The notes under the pieces were generated by a model. The model made no database searches. It was not told where the DNA came from and worked only from the letters and a program-made list of their open reading frames with translations. Source: Pseudomonadota bacterium (GTDB lineage Bacteria > Pseudomonadota > Gammaproteobacteria > Burkholderiales > Burkholderiaceae_C). From it: a stretch of 64,000 bases of DNA. The stretch spans positions 62,001-126,000 of the forward strand of contig JADFIG010000003.1 of assembly GCA_022566735.1 (NCBI GenBank), read 5' to 3'. Of the stretch, positions 46,554 to 56,234 are shown piece after piece. A program made the position numbers and the translations under genes. How positions within the stretch are numbered: position 1 is the first letter of the stretch; every line of letters begins with the position of its first letter.

Positions 46554-48977
46554 ATGCCGCATCCGTCCGCCACCGACACCCTGTCCACCGCGCCCATCGT
46601 GCGCCAGCGTTCTCCCCGCGGCATCCAGCGGGCGCTGCGCCACATCGGCCAGGGCTGGGTGATCGCCCCCTTGTTGCTGCTGACGCTGTGGGCCGTGGTG
46701 GTGCTGCAGCCAGCCGCACGTGACGCCGCGGGCGTGCGCTGGCTGGAGGCGCAGCTGCTGTCCTTGCAACCCGGCCACGGCGATGCCCATGCGCTCGCCA
46801 GCCCGCTGGCAGTCAGCCTGCCCGACAGCTGGCAGCCCAGGGGCCTGGCCACGACCGGCGTGGGGCGCTATGCCCTGAGGTTCGCGCTGCCGCCGCAGGC
46901 CGCCCAGGATGCGCTGCGGCACCCCTGGGCCCTGCGCATCGACCGCCTCAGCCCGGCCCACCAGGTCTGGCTCAATGGCCAGTTGCTGCACAGCACCTTG
47001 CCTCGCCCCGGCTGGCTGGCCATCCCCGGCCCCCACCTGCTGGACGTGCCCGGCGCCTTGCTGCGCAGCGGCCGCAACGAGCTGCTCGTCGACACCCACT
47101 GCGCCGGACAATGCGGGCTGACCCCGCCGGTGCTGGCCCGCAAGGCCGAGCTGCAGGGCGGCTTTGCCCTCTACAAGCTGCTCACGCGCGACCTGCTGGT
47201 CGTCCTCAACATCGTGTGCATCACCTTTTCGGTGTTCGTGGTGATGCTGTGGTGGCTGCGGCGGCAGGAAGCCGCGGCGGGCTTGTTCGGGCTGCTGATC
47301 GTGGTGGCAGCCCTGCGCAACTGCCGCTACTTCTACGCGGGCGACCTGAACCTGTCGGCCAACCTCGACTCCTGGCTGTACTTCACCGCCCACGTGGTGA
47401 CGGCCTGCGTGCAGTGCTGGTTCATCAAGGCCCTGGCCCGCCAGCCCTGGCCGCTGCTGGACCGGCTGCTCTGGGGGGTCTTGCTGGGCTTTCCCAGCCT
47501 GGCGCTGCTGGCCATGCCCTGGGACCCGGGCCTGGGCCAGGTGCGCAACGTCCTGCAAGGCGCCCTCATCCTGCTGATGCTGCCTTCCTTCTTCCTGCTC
47601 GTGAGCAGCCGCAAGGCGCTGTCGCGGTCCGCGCTGCTGGGGCTGGGCATGGGCTGGCTGGGCATCTTCGTGGCCAGCGTCCACGACTTCTCGGTGGGGC
47701 GGATGGTGGGCACCGTGACCTTCAGCTACTGGCTGCCCTGGGCGATCCCCCTGGCCCTGCCGTCGTTTTCGGTGATGGTGGTCGAACGCATCGTCAGCGC
47801 CTTCAACGAAATCGAGCAGGTCAACCAGCGGCTGGAAACCAAGGTGGCCGAGCGCACCCAGGAGCTGGCCGCGGCCAATGCCGCCAAGAGCCACTTCCTG
47901 GCCGCCGCCAGCCACGACCTGCGCCAGCCGGTCGCGGCCATCGGCCTGATCACCGACCTGCTGCATTCGCGCCTGAGCGACCCGGCCCTGCGCAGCCTGA
48001 CCGACCGCCTCACCCGCGCCGTGAACTCGATGGAAAGCCTGCTCAAGGGCCTGCTGGACCTCTCCCGGCTGGACTCCGGCACGGTGGAGGTGCAACGCCG
48101 CCGCGTCCACCTGCAGCCGCTGCTGGAGGCCGTCACCAACCACGAGATGGAGTCTGCGCGGCACAAGGGCCTGCGCCTGCGCATCCGCCCCACCCGGGCC
48201 GTGGTGTGGACCGACCCGGTGCTGCTGGAGCAGATGCTGCGCAACCTGGTGGGCAACGCCATCCGCCACACCGCGCAAGGCGGCGTCCTGGTGGGTGTGC
48301 GCCGCCAGGGCGCGCAGTGGGTGCTGCAGGTGTGGGACCAGGGGCCGGGCATCGGGCCGGCCGACCAGCAACGCATCTTCGAAGCCTTCGTGCAGCTGGC
48401 CAACCCGGCGCGAGACCGCTCGCTGGGCCTGGGCCTGGGCCTGGCCATCGTGCGGCGCGCGAGCACGCTGCTGAGCCACCCGGTGCAGCTGCGCTCGGTG
48501 GTGGGGCGTGGCTCGGTGTTCGGCGTGGCCATGCCGGCAGCGGTGATGGCCTCGTCCGCCCCCGCCAAGGCGGCGCCCCCCGGCCCGCACACGGCCCTGC
48601 CCTGCCTGGCCGCGCGCAAGGTGCTGGTCATCGAAGACGATCGTGGCCTGCGCGACACGCTGGTCGCGCTGCTGCACAGCTGGGGCGTGGCGCAGGTGCA
48701 GGCCGGCGACGGCCTGTCGTGGGTTCGTGCCCTGCCGCAGCAGGACTGGGACCTGGTGCTGTCAGACCACCGCCTGGCCGATGGCACGGGTCGGGAGGTG
48801 GTCCGCCACCTGCGGGCGCATCAGGCGCGTCTGGCCGCCGTGATCCTCACCGGCGACACCTCGCCCGAACAGCTGGCCGAGCTGGCCCACAGCGGCCTGC
48901 CGGTGCTGCACAAGCCCTTCCGGGCCGACACCCTGCGGGCGGTGATCGACGAGGCCCTGGCCTCAGCCGCGCCTTGA
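46554..48977 (+). CDS. Hybrid sensor histidine kinase with 7TMR-DISM-like membrane part
   Basis: An 807-residue inner-membrane kinase. An early membrane helix (VIAPLLLLTLWAVVVL) leads to a periplasmic domain with a jelly-roll look (WALRIDRLSPAHQVWLNGQL, HLLDVPGALLRSGRNELLVD), then about seven helices. After a coiled coil the HisKA motif AAASHDLRQPVAAIG carries His454. The ATP-binding N, G1 and G2 boxes follow (NLVGNAIRHTAQGG, WDQGPGIGP, LGLGLGLAIVRR). A C-terminal receiver domain (KVLVIEDDRGLRDTLVALL, DLVLSDHRLADGTG) ends the protein. The true start is not sure; 46554 gives a compact N-terminus. It overlaps the convergent response regulator gene by 15 bp. Confidence 0.85.
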   Translation: MPHPSATDTLSTAPIVRQRSPRGIQRALRHIGQGWVIAPLLLLTLWAVVVLQPAARDAAGVRWLEAQLLSLQPGHGDAHALASPLAVSLPDSWQPRGLATTGVGRYALRFALPPQAAQDALRHPWALRIDRLSPAHQVWLNGQLLHSTLPRPGWLAIPGPHLLDVPGALLRSGRNELLVDTHCAGQCGLTPPVLARKAELQGGFALYKLLTRDLLVVLNIVCITFSVFVVMLWWLRRQEAAAGLFGLLIVVAALRNCRYFYAGDLNLSANLDSWLYFTAHVVTACVQCWFIKALARQPWPLLDRLLWGVLLGFPSLALLAMPWDPGLGQVRNVLQGALILLMLPSFFLLVSSRKALSRSALLGLGMGWLGIFVASVHDFSVGRMVGTVTFSYWLPWAIPLALPSFSVMVVERIVSAFNEIEQVNQRLETKVAERTQELAAANAAKSHFLAAASHDLRQPVAAIGLITDLLHSRLSDPALRSLTDRLTRAVNSMESLLKGLLDLSRLDSGTVEVQRRRVHLQPLLEAVTNHEMESARHKGLRLRIRPTRAVVWTDPVLLEQMLRNLVGNAIRHTAQGGVLVGVRRQGAQWVLQVWDQGPGIGPADQQRIFEAFVQLANPARDRSLGLGLGLAIVRRASTLLSHPVQLRSVVGRGSVFGVAMPAAVMASSAPAKAAPPGPHTALPCLAARKVLVIEDDRGLRDTLVALLHSWGVAQVQAGDGLSWVRALPQQDWDLVLSDHRLADGTGREVVRHLRAHQARLAAVILTGDTSPEQLAELAHSGLPVLHKPFRADTLRAVIDEALASAAP

Positions 48978-49688
48978 CAGCGGGCCCAGCGCCACGCCGG
49001 CACGGGCCACGGTCACCACCGCCTGCGTGCGGCTGTTGACGCGCAGCTTGCGGAAGATGGCCGACAGGTGGGTCTTCACCGTGGACTCGGACAGCAGCAG
49101 GATGCGGCAGATCTCCTTGTTGGGCTTGCCCTCGATGAGCAGGCGCAGCACGTCCAGCTGGCGCTCGGACAGGCCCAGCAGGGACTCGGGGGGCACCTCG
49201 GCCCCCAGCTCCGCTGCGGCATCGGGCGCTTCGACCGATTCGCCCGGCTCGACCTCGTCGAGCGGCGACACGGCCTCGGCCTCCTGGGGCAGCTCGGGCA
49301 GGTAGACGCCCCCGGCGAGCACACGGTGCAGGGCCTCCTGCATGGTCGCGGCCTGAACCGTCTTGGGGATGAAGCCCGAGGCGCCCCGGTCGATGGCCGA
49401 GACGATGGTGGCCGGGCGGTCGTCGGCGGACAGCACCACCACCGGCACGTCCGGCGCGATCTGTCGCCATTGCTGCAGCGTGTCCAGTCCCTGGCGCTCG
49501 CCGAGGTTGAGGTCCAGCAAGGCCAGGCCCACGTCGGGATGGGCTTGCAACACCCGGGTGGCGCCGTCCAGGTCGCCAGCCTCCAGGAGCTCGGGCGACA
49601 CCCGCCCAGGCAGGCTGAGGCGGTGCTGGATGAGCAGGCTCAGCCCATCGCGGAACAGCGCATGGTCATCGATCAACAGCAATTTCAT
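48963..49688 (-). CDS. LuxR/NarL-type response regulator
   Basis: A 241-residue regulator with an N-terminal receiver (acidic pair Asp7-Asp8 in LLLIDDHALFRDGLS, phosphorylation site Asp59 in LLDLNLGE, and PKT near residue 108). An acidic linker (DEVEPGESVEAPDAAAELGA) leads to a C-terminal LuxR helix-turn-helix (LSERQLDVLRLLIEGKPNKE, STVKTHLSAIFRKLRVNSRT). Its 3' end overlaps the convergent histidine kinase gene by 15 bp. They are likely a cognate pair; the head-on arrangement is unusual. Targets unknown. Confidence 0.9.
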   Translation of the reverse strand: MKLLLIDDHALFRDGLSLLIQHRLSLPGRVSPELLEAGDLDGATRVLQAHPDVGLALLDLNLGERQGLDTLQQWRQIAPDVPVVVLSADDRPATIVSAIDRGASGFIPKTVQAATMQEALHRVLAGGVYLPELPQEAEAVSPLDEVEPGESVEAPDAAAELGAEVPPESLLGLSERQLDVLRLLIEGKPNKEICRILLLSESTVKTHLSAIFRKLRVNSRTQAVVTVARAGVALGPLSRRG

Positions 49689-49790
49689 GCGGCCATCCTA
49701 AGCGAAGGACATCGTTTGCATATGACAAACTGCGCCAGGCGCGGCATCGGCCCCACGCCCTCCCGGCCACGGGCGGACGCCCGCTCAGGC

Positions 49791-51011
49791 TCACTTCACC
49801 CAGGTGTTCATCTGCATGATCGGCAGCATCACCGACATCACGATGAGCATCACCACCAGGCCCATGATGACGATGAGCAGGGGCTCCAGCACCGTGGCAA
49901 TCGCCAGGGCGCGGCGCTGCACCTCGCCGGACAGCTGCACCGCGGCGCGCTGCAACATCAGCGGCAGCTGGCCGGTCTGCTCGCCCAGGCGCGCGAACAT
50001 CGACAACAAGCCCGGGAAGCGCTTCTTGGCCGCCAGGGCCGACGCCAGCGGTGCGCCTTCACGCACCTGCACCAGCGCATCCATGGCATCGGCGCGCATG
50101 GCGCGGTTCGACAGCGTCTCGGCCGCCGCCTGCAGGGCCTTGAGGATGGGCACGCCCGAGCCCGCCAGCATCGCCAGCGTGCCGGCGAAGCGGGCCGCGT
50201 TGTAGCCTCGCGAGAGCCGACCGATGATGGGCAGGCCCAGCCAGAAGGCATCGAAGCGCTGGCGGAAACCCTCCTCGCGGCGCGCCAGCATCAGCGCCGT
50301 GAACCCGCCCAGCAGGCTCAGGCCCAGCAACCAGCCCCAGCCGCGCATGAAGGCACTCAGGCCCAGCATGAACTGGGTGAGGAAGGGCAAGGCACGCTTG
50401 CTGCTGGAGAACACCTGTGCGACCTGCGGCACCACGAAGACCAGCAAGGCCACCACGATGACCACCGCGAACAGCGACACGATGGCCGGGTAGAGCGTCG
50501 CGCCGATCAGCTTGGACTTCAGCGTCTGCCGCTCTTCCAGGTCGTTGGCCAGCTTGTCGAGCACCCCGCCCAGCTGGCCGCTTTGCTCGCCCGCGGCCAC
50601 CACGCCACGGTAGACCTCGTCGAACTCGCGCGGCGAGCCGCTGAGGGCCTGCGCAAAGGGCGCGCCGGCATTGACTTCGGCACGCAGGTGGGCCACCAGC
50701 TCGCGCTGGCGCGGGTCCTCGGCCTCGTCGGCCAGGGCCGTGAGCGCGCGCTCCAGCGGCAGGCCGGCCACCACCAGGCCCGAGAGCTGGCGCGTCCAGA
50801 CGGCCAGCTCCGAGGCATTGAAGACGCGCCTGGCAAACAGCCTGGGGCTGCCGGCCTCCGACGACGACGCCACCTGCACCGCCGACACCTTCAGCGGCAC
50901 CATGTGCTGGGTGCGCAGCTGGGCGCGCGCGGCCTTGGGGTTGTCGGCCTCGACCAGACCGTGGATGGTCTTGCCGGCGGCGTCCAGGGCTTCGAAGCGG
51001 AAGGCGGGCAT
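49791..51011 (-). CDS. gspF: Type II secretion inner-membrane protein GspF
   Basis: A 406-residue polytopic protein, the inner-membrane platform core of the type II secretion system. The family start is MPAFRFEALDAAGKTIHGLV. Two repeated GspF domains of about 120 residues follow, each with LTRQLSG-like and RAAVQLSGEV motifs, and three membrane helices (for example LSLLGGFTALMLARREEGF and VIMGLVVMLIVMSVMLPI). It lies last in the minus-strand operon, 48 bp after gspE, with a tandem repeat in the gap. No stop or frame problems are seen. Confidence 0.92.
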   Translation of the reverse strand: MPAFRFEALDAAGKTIHGLVEADNPKAARAQLRTQHMVPLKVSAVQVASSSEAGSPRLFARRVFNASELAVWTRQLSGLVVAGLPLERALTALADEAEDPRQRELVAHLRAEVNAGAPFAQALSGSPREFDEVYRGVVAAGEQSGQLGGVLDKLANDLEERQTLKSKLIGATLYPAIVSLFAVVIVVALLVFVVPQVAQVFSSSKRALPFLTQFMLGLSAFMRGWGWLLGLSLLGGFTALMLARREEGFRQRFDAFWLGLPIIGRLSRGYNAARFAGTLAMLAGSGVPILKALQAAAETLSNRAMRADAMDALVQVREGAPLASALAAKKRFPGLLSMFARLGEQTGQLPLMLQRAAVQLSGEVQRRALAIATVLEPLLIVIMGLVVMLIVMSVMLPIMQMNTWVK

Positions 51012-51034
51012 GGGGCGGTCTGGCCTTTATGGGC

Positions 51035-51078
51035 GGGTCATTCGCGGGTCATTCGCACGTCATTCGCGGGTCACCCGC
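51035..51078. repeat. Four tandem 11-bp repeats across the gspE stop codon
   Basis: On the plus strand GGGTCATTCGC occurs twice (51035-51045, 51046-51056), then ACGTCATTCGC (51057-51067) and GGGTCACCCGC (51068-51078). The last unit encodes part of the gspE C-terminus on the minus strand, the third contains its TGA stop and the others fill the gap to gspF. Eleven is not a multiple of three. Confidence 0.9.
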
Positions 51079-52496
51079 AAGACCTCTTCCAGCGAGGTCA
51101 CGCCCTCGGCCACCAGCCGGTCGCCGTCCTCGCGCATGGTCTTCATGCCATGCAGCTGGGCCACCTCGAACAGCCTGGCTTCGGCCGCCTGCGCGTGGAT
51201 GAGGCTGCGGATCTCGTCGTCGGCCACCATGAGCTCGTACACGCCGGTGCGGCCCTTGTAGCCGCTCATGCCGCACTCGGTGCAACCCACTGGATGCCAC
51301 TTGCCCTGGCCGTCCTGGCGCTTGCAATGCACGCACAGCTTGCGCACCAGGCGCTGGCCGAGCACGCCGAGCAAGGACGACGACAGCAGGAAGGGCTCGA
51401 TGCCCATGTCGGTCAGGCGGGTGACGGCGCTGGGCGCGTCGTTGGTGTGCAGCGTGGCCAGCACCAGGTGGCCGGTGAGCGATGCCTGCACGGCGATCTG
51501 CGCGGTCTCGAAGTCACGGATTTCACCGATCATGATGACGTCCGGGTCCTGGCGCAGGATGGCGCGCAGGGCCTTGGCAAAGGTCAGCTCGATCTTGGCG
51601 TTGACCTGGGTCTGGCCGATGCCGGGCAGCTCGTACTCGACCGGGTCTTCCACGGTCAGCACGTTGGTGGTCTGCGCATCGACCGTGCTCAGGCCGGCGT
51701 ACAGCGTGGTCGTCTTGCCCGAGCCCGTGGGGCCGGTGACCAGCACGATGCCGTGCGGCTGGCGCAGCAGGCGCTTGAAGCGCTCCAGCGCGTCGCCGCT
51801 CATGCCCAGCGATTCCAGGGTGAACTTGCTGGTGTCGCCCTTGTCCAGGATGCGCAGCACCGCGCGTTCGCCATGGGCCGAGGGCAGCGTCGAGACCCGC
51901 ACGTCCACCGCACGCCCGCCGATGCGCAGCGAGATGCGGCCGTCCTGCGGCAGCCGCTTCTCGGAGATGTCGAGCTCGGCCATGATCTTCAGGCGCGAGA
52001 TCAGCGCGGCGTGCAGCGCCTTGTTGGGCTGCACCACCTCGCGCAAAGTGCCATCGACACGGAAGCGCACGGCCGAAGAGCGCTCGTAGGGCTCGATGTG
52101 GATGTCGGAGGCGCCGTCCTTCGCTGCCTGCGTCAGCAGCGCGTTGAGCATGCGGATGATGGGCGCATCGTTGCTCGACTCCAGCAGGTCCTCGACCGCA
52201 GGCAGGTCCTGGAGCATGCGCGAGAGGTCCACCGCGCTCTCGACCTCGCCGACCACCGCGGCGGCGCTGCCCTCCCCGGCGGCATAGGCCGTGGCGATGC
52301 GCTGGGACAGGGACTCGGCGGGCTCCTGCTCGATGGCGTGCACGCTGAACTTGCGCATCACCTCCGAGAGGGCCGAGGGCGCCACGCCCGGGCTGGCCCA
52401 CAGCGTGGCGCGGTCGCCGTCCTGCTCGGCAACGATCTCCAGCAGCAGGCCGTTGGCCTTGGCAAAGGCGTAGGGAAGGGGGTGACGTGCGCCCAT
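51060..52496 (-). CDS. gspE: Type II secretion ATPase GspE
   Basis: A 478-residue cytoplasmic ATPase that drives pseudopilus assembly. Walker A is [14 protein letters not shown], the Asp box [14 protein letters not shown], Walker [20 protein letters not shown] and the His box [17 protein letters not shown] zinc motif CVHC ... CTEC is kept. The N-terminal domain is short. The ATG at 52496 follows the gspD stop by 2 bp; longer forms would read into gspD. The last residues VTRE lie in an 11-bp repeat unit. Normal operon member. Confidence 0.95.
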   Translation of the reverse strand: MGARHPLPYAFAKANGLLLEIVAEQDGDRATLWASPGVAPSALSEVMRKFSVHAIEQEPAESLSQRIATAYAAGEGSAAAVVGEVESAVDLSRMLQDLPAVEDLLESSNDAPIIRMLNALLTQAAKDGASDIHIEPYERSSAVRFRVDGTLREVVQPNKALHAALISRLKIMAELDISEKRLPQDGRISLRIGGRAVDVRVSTLPSAHGERAVLRILDKGDTSKFTLESLGMSGDALERFKRLLRQPHGIVLVTGPTGSGKTTTLYAGLSTVDAQTTNVLTVEDPVEYELPGIGQTQVNAKIELTFAKALRAILRQDPDVIMIGEIRDFETAQIAVQASLTGHLVLATLHTNDAPSAVTRLTDMGIEPFLLSSSLLGVLGQRLVRKLCVHCKRQDGQGKWHPVGCTECGMSGYKGRTGVYELMVADDEIRSLIHAQAAEARLFEVAQLHGMKTMREDGDRLVAEGVTSLEEVLRVTRE

Positions 52497-52498
52497 GG

Positions 52499-54766
52499 TC
52501 AGGGGGCCTTCGGCTCGGTCGGCTGCTGCGACTGCGGCGCCAGCTTGGGCGCGTAGCGCGAGTCGCCCGGCATCACCACCGTGGGTTGCGGCGCGTTGGG
52601 GTCGTCCAGCGGCTGCTTGACCGGCGGCATGGTCAGCTGGTTGCTGAGCTTGAGCGGGTCCAGCACCGGCGCGCCGTTGACCTTGTTCATCAGCACGCTG
52701 GCGTCGGGCTGGCCCGTCACCTGCTTCTGGCGCATGAACTCGTAGCGGTCCAGGGTCAGGGCATTGCTGTCGTCCTGGCTGCGGATCACCACCGGGCGCA
52801 GGAAGACCATCAGGTTGGTCTTGTTGCGCGAACGCGAGCGGCTCTTGAACAGGTTGCCCAGCACCGGGATGTCGCCCAGCAGCGGCACCTGGGTGTCGCC
52901 ATTGCTGAACTCGTCCTTGAGCAGGCCGCCCAGCACCAGGGTGGCGCCATCGTCGATCACCACGGTCGTCTCGATCGAGCTCTTGTTGGTGGTCAGGCCG
53001 GTGGTGTTGGTCTTGCTGGAAGCGTCCACCGAGGAGTTCTCCTGGAACACCGTCATGCGCACCGTGCCGCCCTCGCCGACCTGTGGTCGCACGCGCAGCG
53101 TCAGGCCCACGTCCTTGCGCTCCACCGTCGTGAAGGGGTTGACCGAGCCCGACGAGGCGTTGTTGTTGGTGTACTGGCCGGTCACGAAAGGCACGTTCTG
53201 GCCCACGACGATCTTGGCCTCTTCGTTGTCCAGCGCGATCATGTTCGGCTTGGACAGCACGTTGCCATCGGCATTGGTTTCCAGGAAGGTCGCCAGCGCG
53301 CCCAGGCTGTAGGAGCCGTCGGCCAGCTTGTGCCCGAAGCCGATGTTCAGGCCCTTGACCGTCGCGGCCGTGGTCTTGGCCGCGCCGATCAGGCCGAACA
53401 GGCTGACGACGCCGCCCTGGGCCAGGTTGGTGCCGGCCACGACCTGGTTGTTGCTGCCCACGCCACCGGCCCACTGGAAGCCCGTTTCGGCCAGCTTCTG
53501 CTCGCTGACCTCGACGATCATGGCCTCGATGTAGATCTGGGCGCGGCGACCGTCGAGCTGGTCGATCACGGCGCGCAGCTGGCGGTACAGCGCGTCGGTC
53601 GCCGTGATGATGAGCGAGTTGGTGCTCGGGTCGGCCTGGATGAAGCCGCCCGTCGAAGGCTGGGCCGAGGCGGCCACCGGCGCCGTCGCCTGGGCCGATG
53701 CCCCCGCCGACGAGGCGCCGCTGCTCAGGTTGACACTGGATTGCGTGCTGGCCGGCGTGCTGCTGATGCCGCCGGGCGTGCTGCCACCGCTGCTGCTGCC
53801 CCCACCGGAGCCGCCGGCGCCGGGGAAGGCCGCGCGCAGCACCTGGGCCAGCTTCACGGCATCGGCGTTCTTCAGGTAGACGACGTGGATGCCGCTGCCG
53901 CCGAGGCCGGCCGTGCCCGGACGGTCCAGGCGCTGGATCAGGTTGCGCACCAGGGCCATGCGGGCCGCGTTGGGGGCGCGCACCATCAGCGTGTTGGTGC
54001 GGGCTTCGGACATCACCAGCGTGCCCTGGCCGGCCGCACCGCCAGGGGCGCCCGGGGCCGAGCCGCCGCCATCGGCCAGCTTCTGCACCATGGGCGCGAG
54101 GTCGGACGCGATGGCGTATTGCAGCGGGATGGCCTCCATGTCGGTGGCCGAGGGCACGTCCAGCGCGGCGATCATCTCGCCCAGGCGCTTGAGGTTGTCC
54201 GCATAGTCGGTGATGACCAGGGTGTTCGTGCCCGCGTTGGCATTGATCGTGTTGTTCGGGCTGATCAGCGGACGCAGCACCGTCACCAGGTTGGTGGCGC
54301 TTTCGAACTGCAGGCGGAAGATCTGGGTCAGCACCTGGTCGCCCGAGCGCTTGACGGCGCCGACCTCGACCGTGCCCGTCTGCAGCTTGGCTTCGGCCTC
54401 GGGCAGGATCTTGAGCATGCCGCCCACCTCGACCACGCTGAAGCCCTGGCCGCGCAGGGCCGCCAGGAAGTTCAGGTAGGCCTCGCGCGGGGTCAGGGGC
54501 TGGTCGCTGTAGAGGGTGATGGCGCCCTTGACGCGCGGGTCGACGATGATCTGCTTGTCGACGATGACGGCCATGGCGCGCGCCACGCCCTCGATCTCGG
54601 CATTGACGAAGTTCAGCGTGACCGTGGCGCCGCCCTTCTTCACGGGGGCCGCCTGCGCCACCCCGGCCACGACGCCCGGCAGGAGGCCGCCCGGACCGAA
54701 GGCCAGTGCCAGGGCGGTGACCAGCGCCGTGGCGCGAGAGCGGTTGAACAGAGGATGGGTCTTCAT
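52499..54766 (-). CDS. gspD: Type II secretion secretin GspD
   Basis: A 755-residue outer-membrane secretin with a signal peptide (cleavage near GVAQAAP, about residue 40). The N0-N3 domains contain [40 protein letters not shown] and a Gly/Ser-rich loop. The secretin core is recognisable as [16 protein letters not shown] and [20 protein letters not shown]. An S-domain-like tail ([20 protein letters not shown]) ends the protein. It lies between gspN and gspE on the minus strand, an order seen in Burkholderiales. Pilotin not seen here. Confidence 0.95.
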   Translation of the reverse strand: MKTHPLFNRSRATALVTALALAFGPGGLLPGVVAGVAQAAPVKKGGATVTLNFVNAEIEGVARAMAVIVDKQIIVDPRVKGAITLYSDQPLTPREAYLNFLAALRGQGFSVVEVGGMLKILPEAEAKLQTGTVEVGAVKRSGDQVLTQIFRLQFESATNLVTVLRPLISPNNTINANAGTNTLVITDYADNLKRLGEMIAALDVPSATDMEAIPLQYAIASDLAPMVQKLADGGGSAPGAPGGAAGQGTLVMSEARTNTLMVRAPNAARMALVRNLIQRLDRPGTAGLGGSGIHVVYLKNADAVKLAQVLRAAFPGAGGSGGGSSSGGSTPGGISSTPASTQSSVNLSSGASSAGASAQATAPVAASAQPSTGGFIQADPSTNSLIITATDALYRQLRAVIDQLDGRRAQIYIEAMIVEVSEQKLAETGFQWAGGVGSNNQVVAGTNLAQGGVVSLFGLIGAAKTTAATVKGLNIGFGHKLADGSYSLGALATFLETNADGNVLSKPNMIALDNEEAKIVVGQNVPFVTGQYTNNNASSGSVNPFTTVERKDVGLTLRVRPQVGEGGTVRMTVFQENSSVDASSKTNTTGLTTNKSSIETTVVIDDGATLVLGGLLKDEFSNGDTQVPLLGDIPVLGNLFKSRSRSRNKTNLMVFLRPVVIRSQDDSNALTLDRYEFMRQKQVTGQPDASVLMNKVNGAPVLDPLKLSNQLTMPPVKQPLDDPNAPQPTVVMPGDSRYAPKLAPQSQQPTEPKAP

Positions 54767-54769
54767 GCC

Positions 54770-55690
54770 TTATCCGATCGAAATGACGGAGCGGTCGCCT
54801 TCGCGACGCCCGATGATGTTCAACAAATTGTCCAGCGCGCCCGGGTTGGCGTCACTGGCCCGGGCCTCGCCCCGAAAGCGCATGCCCGTGGGCGTCACCC
54901 CGCCACTGCCCGACAGCTGCAAGGCCCCGTCCAGGGTGAGCAGCTGCAACTGCACCTGCCCCTGGTCGTCGCTGGCCACGTTCAGGCGGTAGCTGCCCAG
55001 GCGCTCCAGTGTGGTGATGCGCGACGAGGCATTGTCCAGCGTCACTTCGGCACGGCCCACCATGCGCACGCGCCCCTGCACCCACTGGAAGCCCAGGTCG
55101 TGGGTGGCCAGGCGCAGCACCCCGCTGAGCTGCAGCGTGTTCCAGGGCGTGCCCAGGCCGCCCAGCCAGGCCGCGGGCCACTGGCCCAGCTCCCCCGCCG
55201 GCTGCATGACCGAGGCCGCGTCCGGCTGCGTGCCCACGGCCAGCCTCACGCCCGACAGGCCCGCGTTGAGTTGCAGCACCAGCGGCACCGGCAGGCAGCA
55301 ATCCTGCTGCAAGGTCAGGCGCAGACCGCCCCCGGCCACGCGCATCGACCAGTTCAGGCGCCCCGGCAAGGTGCGCGCATCGCGGCTGCCGCGCCCGCCG
55401 GTCAGCACGACCACGGCATCGCCATGCCAGATGGTGCCACTGGCATCGGCCAGCAGCAGCTTGCCGTTGCTCATGGACTCCACGCCCTGCGCCAGCCAGG
55501 GCGCCGGCGCACAGACGATCAGGCCCAGCGCGGCGCCCACGCCCGCACCCCACCAGCCCCAGCGGCGGCCGGCGCGGCGCATGTTCTCCCAGCGCGCAAC
55601 CTCCAGGGTGGACTCGAGCCAGCGCGTGGTCAGCGCCGTGGCGCCACGCATCCAGCCTTGTCGACGGTTGAAAAGGGGAAGGCCTGCCAT
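54770..55690 (-). CDS. gspN: Type II secretion protein GspN
   Basis: A 306-residue inner-membrane protein with one helix ([20 protein letters not shown]) and a periplasmic beta domain containing [20 protein letters not shown] and [20 protein letters not shown]. GspN is an accessory subunit absent from many type II systems. The ATG at 55690 comes from CCACCATGGCAGG just after gspM; longer upstream frames would overlap that gene. The final segment [12 protein letters not shown] is typical. Confidence 0.8.
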   Translation of the reverse strand: MAGLPLFNRRQGWMRGATALTTRWLESTLEVARWENMRRAGRRWGWWGAGVGAALGLIVCAPAPWLAQGVESMSNGKLLLADASGTIWHGDAVVVLTGGRGSRDARTLPGRLNWSMRVAGGGLRLTLQQDCCLPVPLVLQLNAGLSGVRLAVGTQPDAASVMQPAGELGQWPAAWLGGLGTPWNTLQLSGVLRLATHDLGFQWVQGRVRMVGRAEVTLDNASSRITTLERLGSYRLNVASDDQGQVQLQLLTLDGALQLSGSGGVTPTGMRFRGEARASDANPGALDNLLNIIGRREGDRSVISIG

Positions 55691-55697
55691 GGTGGGT

Positions 55698-56213
55698 TCA
55701 GCGGTTGGCCGACGCCGAGGCCAGCGCCAGCACCAGGGTGCCGGAATAGCGCCCCGGCCGGGTCTGTTGCAACTGGGCTTCGAGCGGACGCACGCGCGCT
55801 CCGACGCGCGCCTCCTCCAGCCAGGACGCCAGCGCGTCGCCGGAGACATCGGTCAGCGTCAGGTTGGCGCGGTCGGGCTGCAGCACCAGGCGGGCGCCAT
55901 CGCCCAGGCGGTCGGTGGCGGCCTTGAGCGCGGCCTCGGCCTGGGCCGGCGGCACGGGCGGACGCTGGCGCAGCGCGGCGGACTCGTCGGCCAGGCGGCG
56001 CATCTGGTCGACCTGGGCATCGACCTCGCGCAACTGCGCGGGGGTCTGCTGGAGCGTGCGCCAGGCCGGGCGGATGCCGACCATCACGACCAGGGTCAGG
56101 CCCGCCAGCCAGGCCGCCGCGGCCAGCAAGCGGCGCTCGCGCGGGGCCATGGCGGCCCAGCGGCTCTGCCAGGCGTCGCGCAAGGATTGGAGGTTGAGGG
56201 CTTGTTCGCTCAT
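55698..56213 (-). CDS. gspM: Type II secretion protein GspM
   Basis: A 171-residue inner-membrane protein of the platform that binds GspL. A short cytoplasmic N-terminus is followed by a membrane helix (LLAAAAWLAGLTLVVMVGI, about 29-48), a periplasmic coiled coil (REVDAQVDQMRRLADESAAL) and a ferredoxin-like domain (ANLTLTDVSGDALASWLEEA). Seven bp separate it from gspN and 21 bp from gspL. Confidence 0.85.
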   Translation of the reverse strand: MSEQALNLQSLRDAWQSRWAAMAPRERRLLAAAAWLAGLTLVVMVGIRPAWRTLQQTPAQLREVDAQVDQMRRLADESAALRQRPPVPPAQAEAALKAATDRLGDGARLVLQPDRANLTLTDVSGDALASWLEEARVGARVRPLEAQLQQTRPGRYSGTLVLALASASANR

Positions 56214-56234
56214 GGGGACTTTCGTGGCGCGGCC

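Noticed and set aside
51060-53474. An 804-residue GspE
   Set aside because: The extension lies in gspD out of frame. The ATG at 52496 gives the normal N-terminus 2 bp after gspD.
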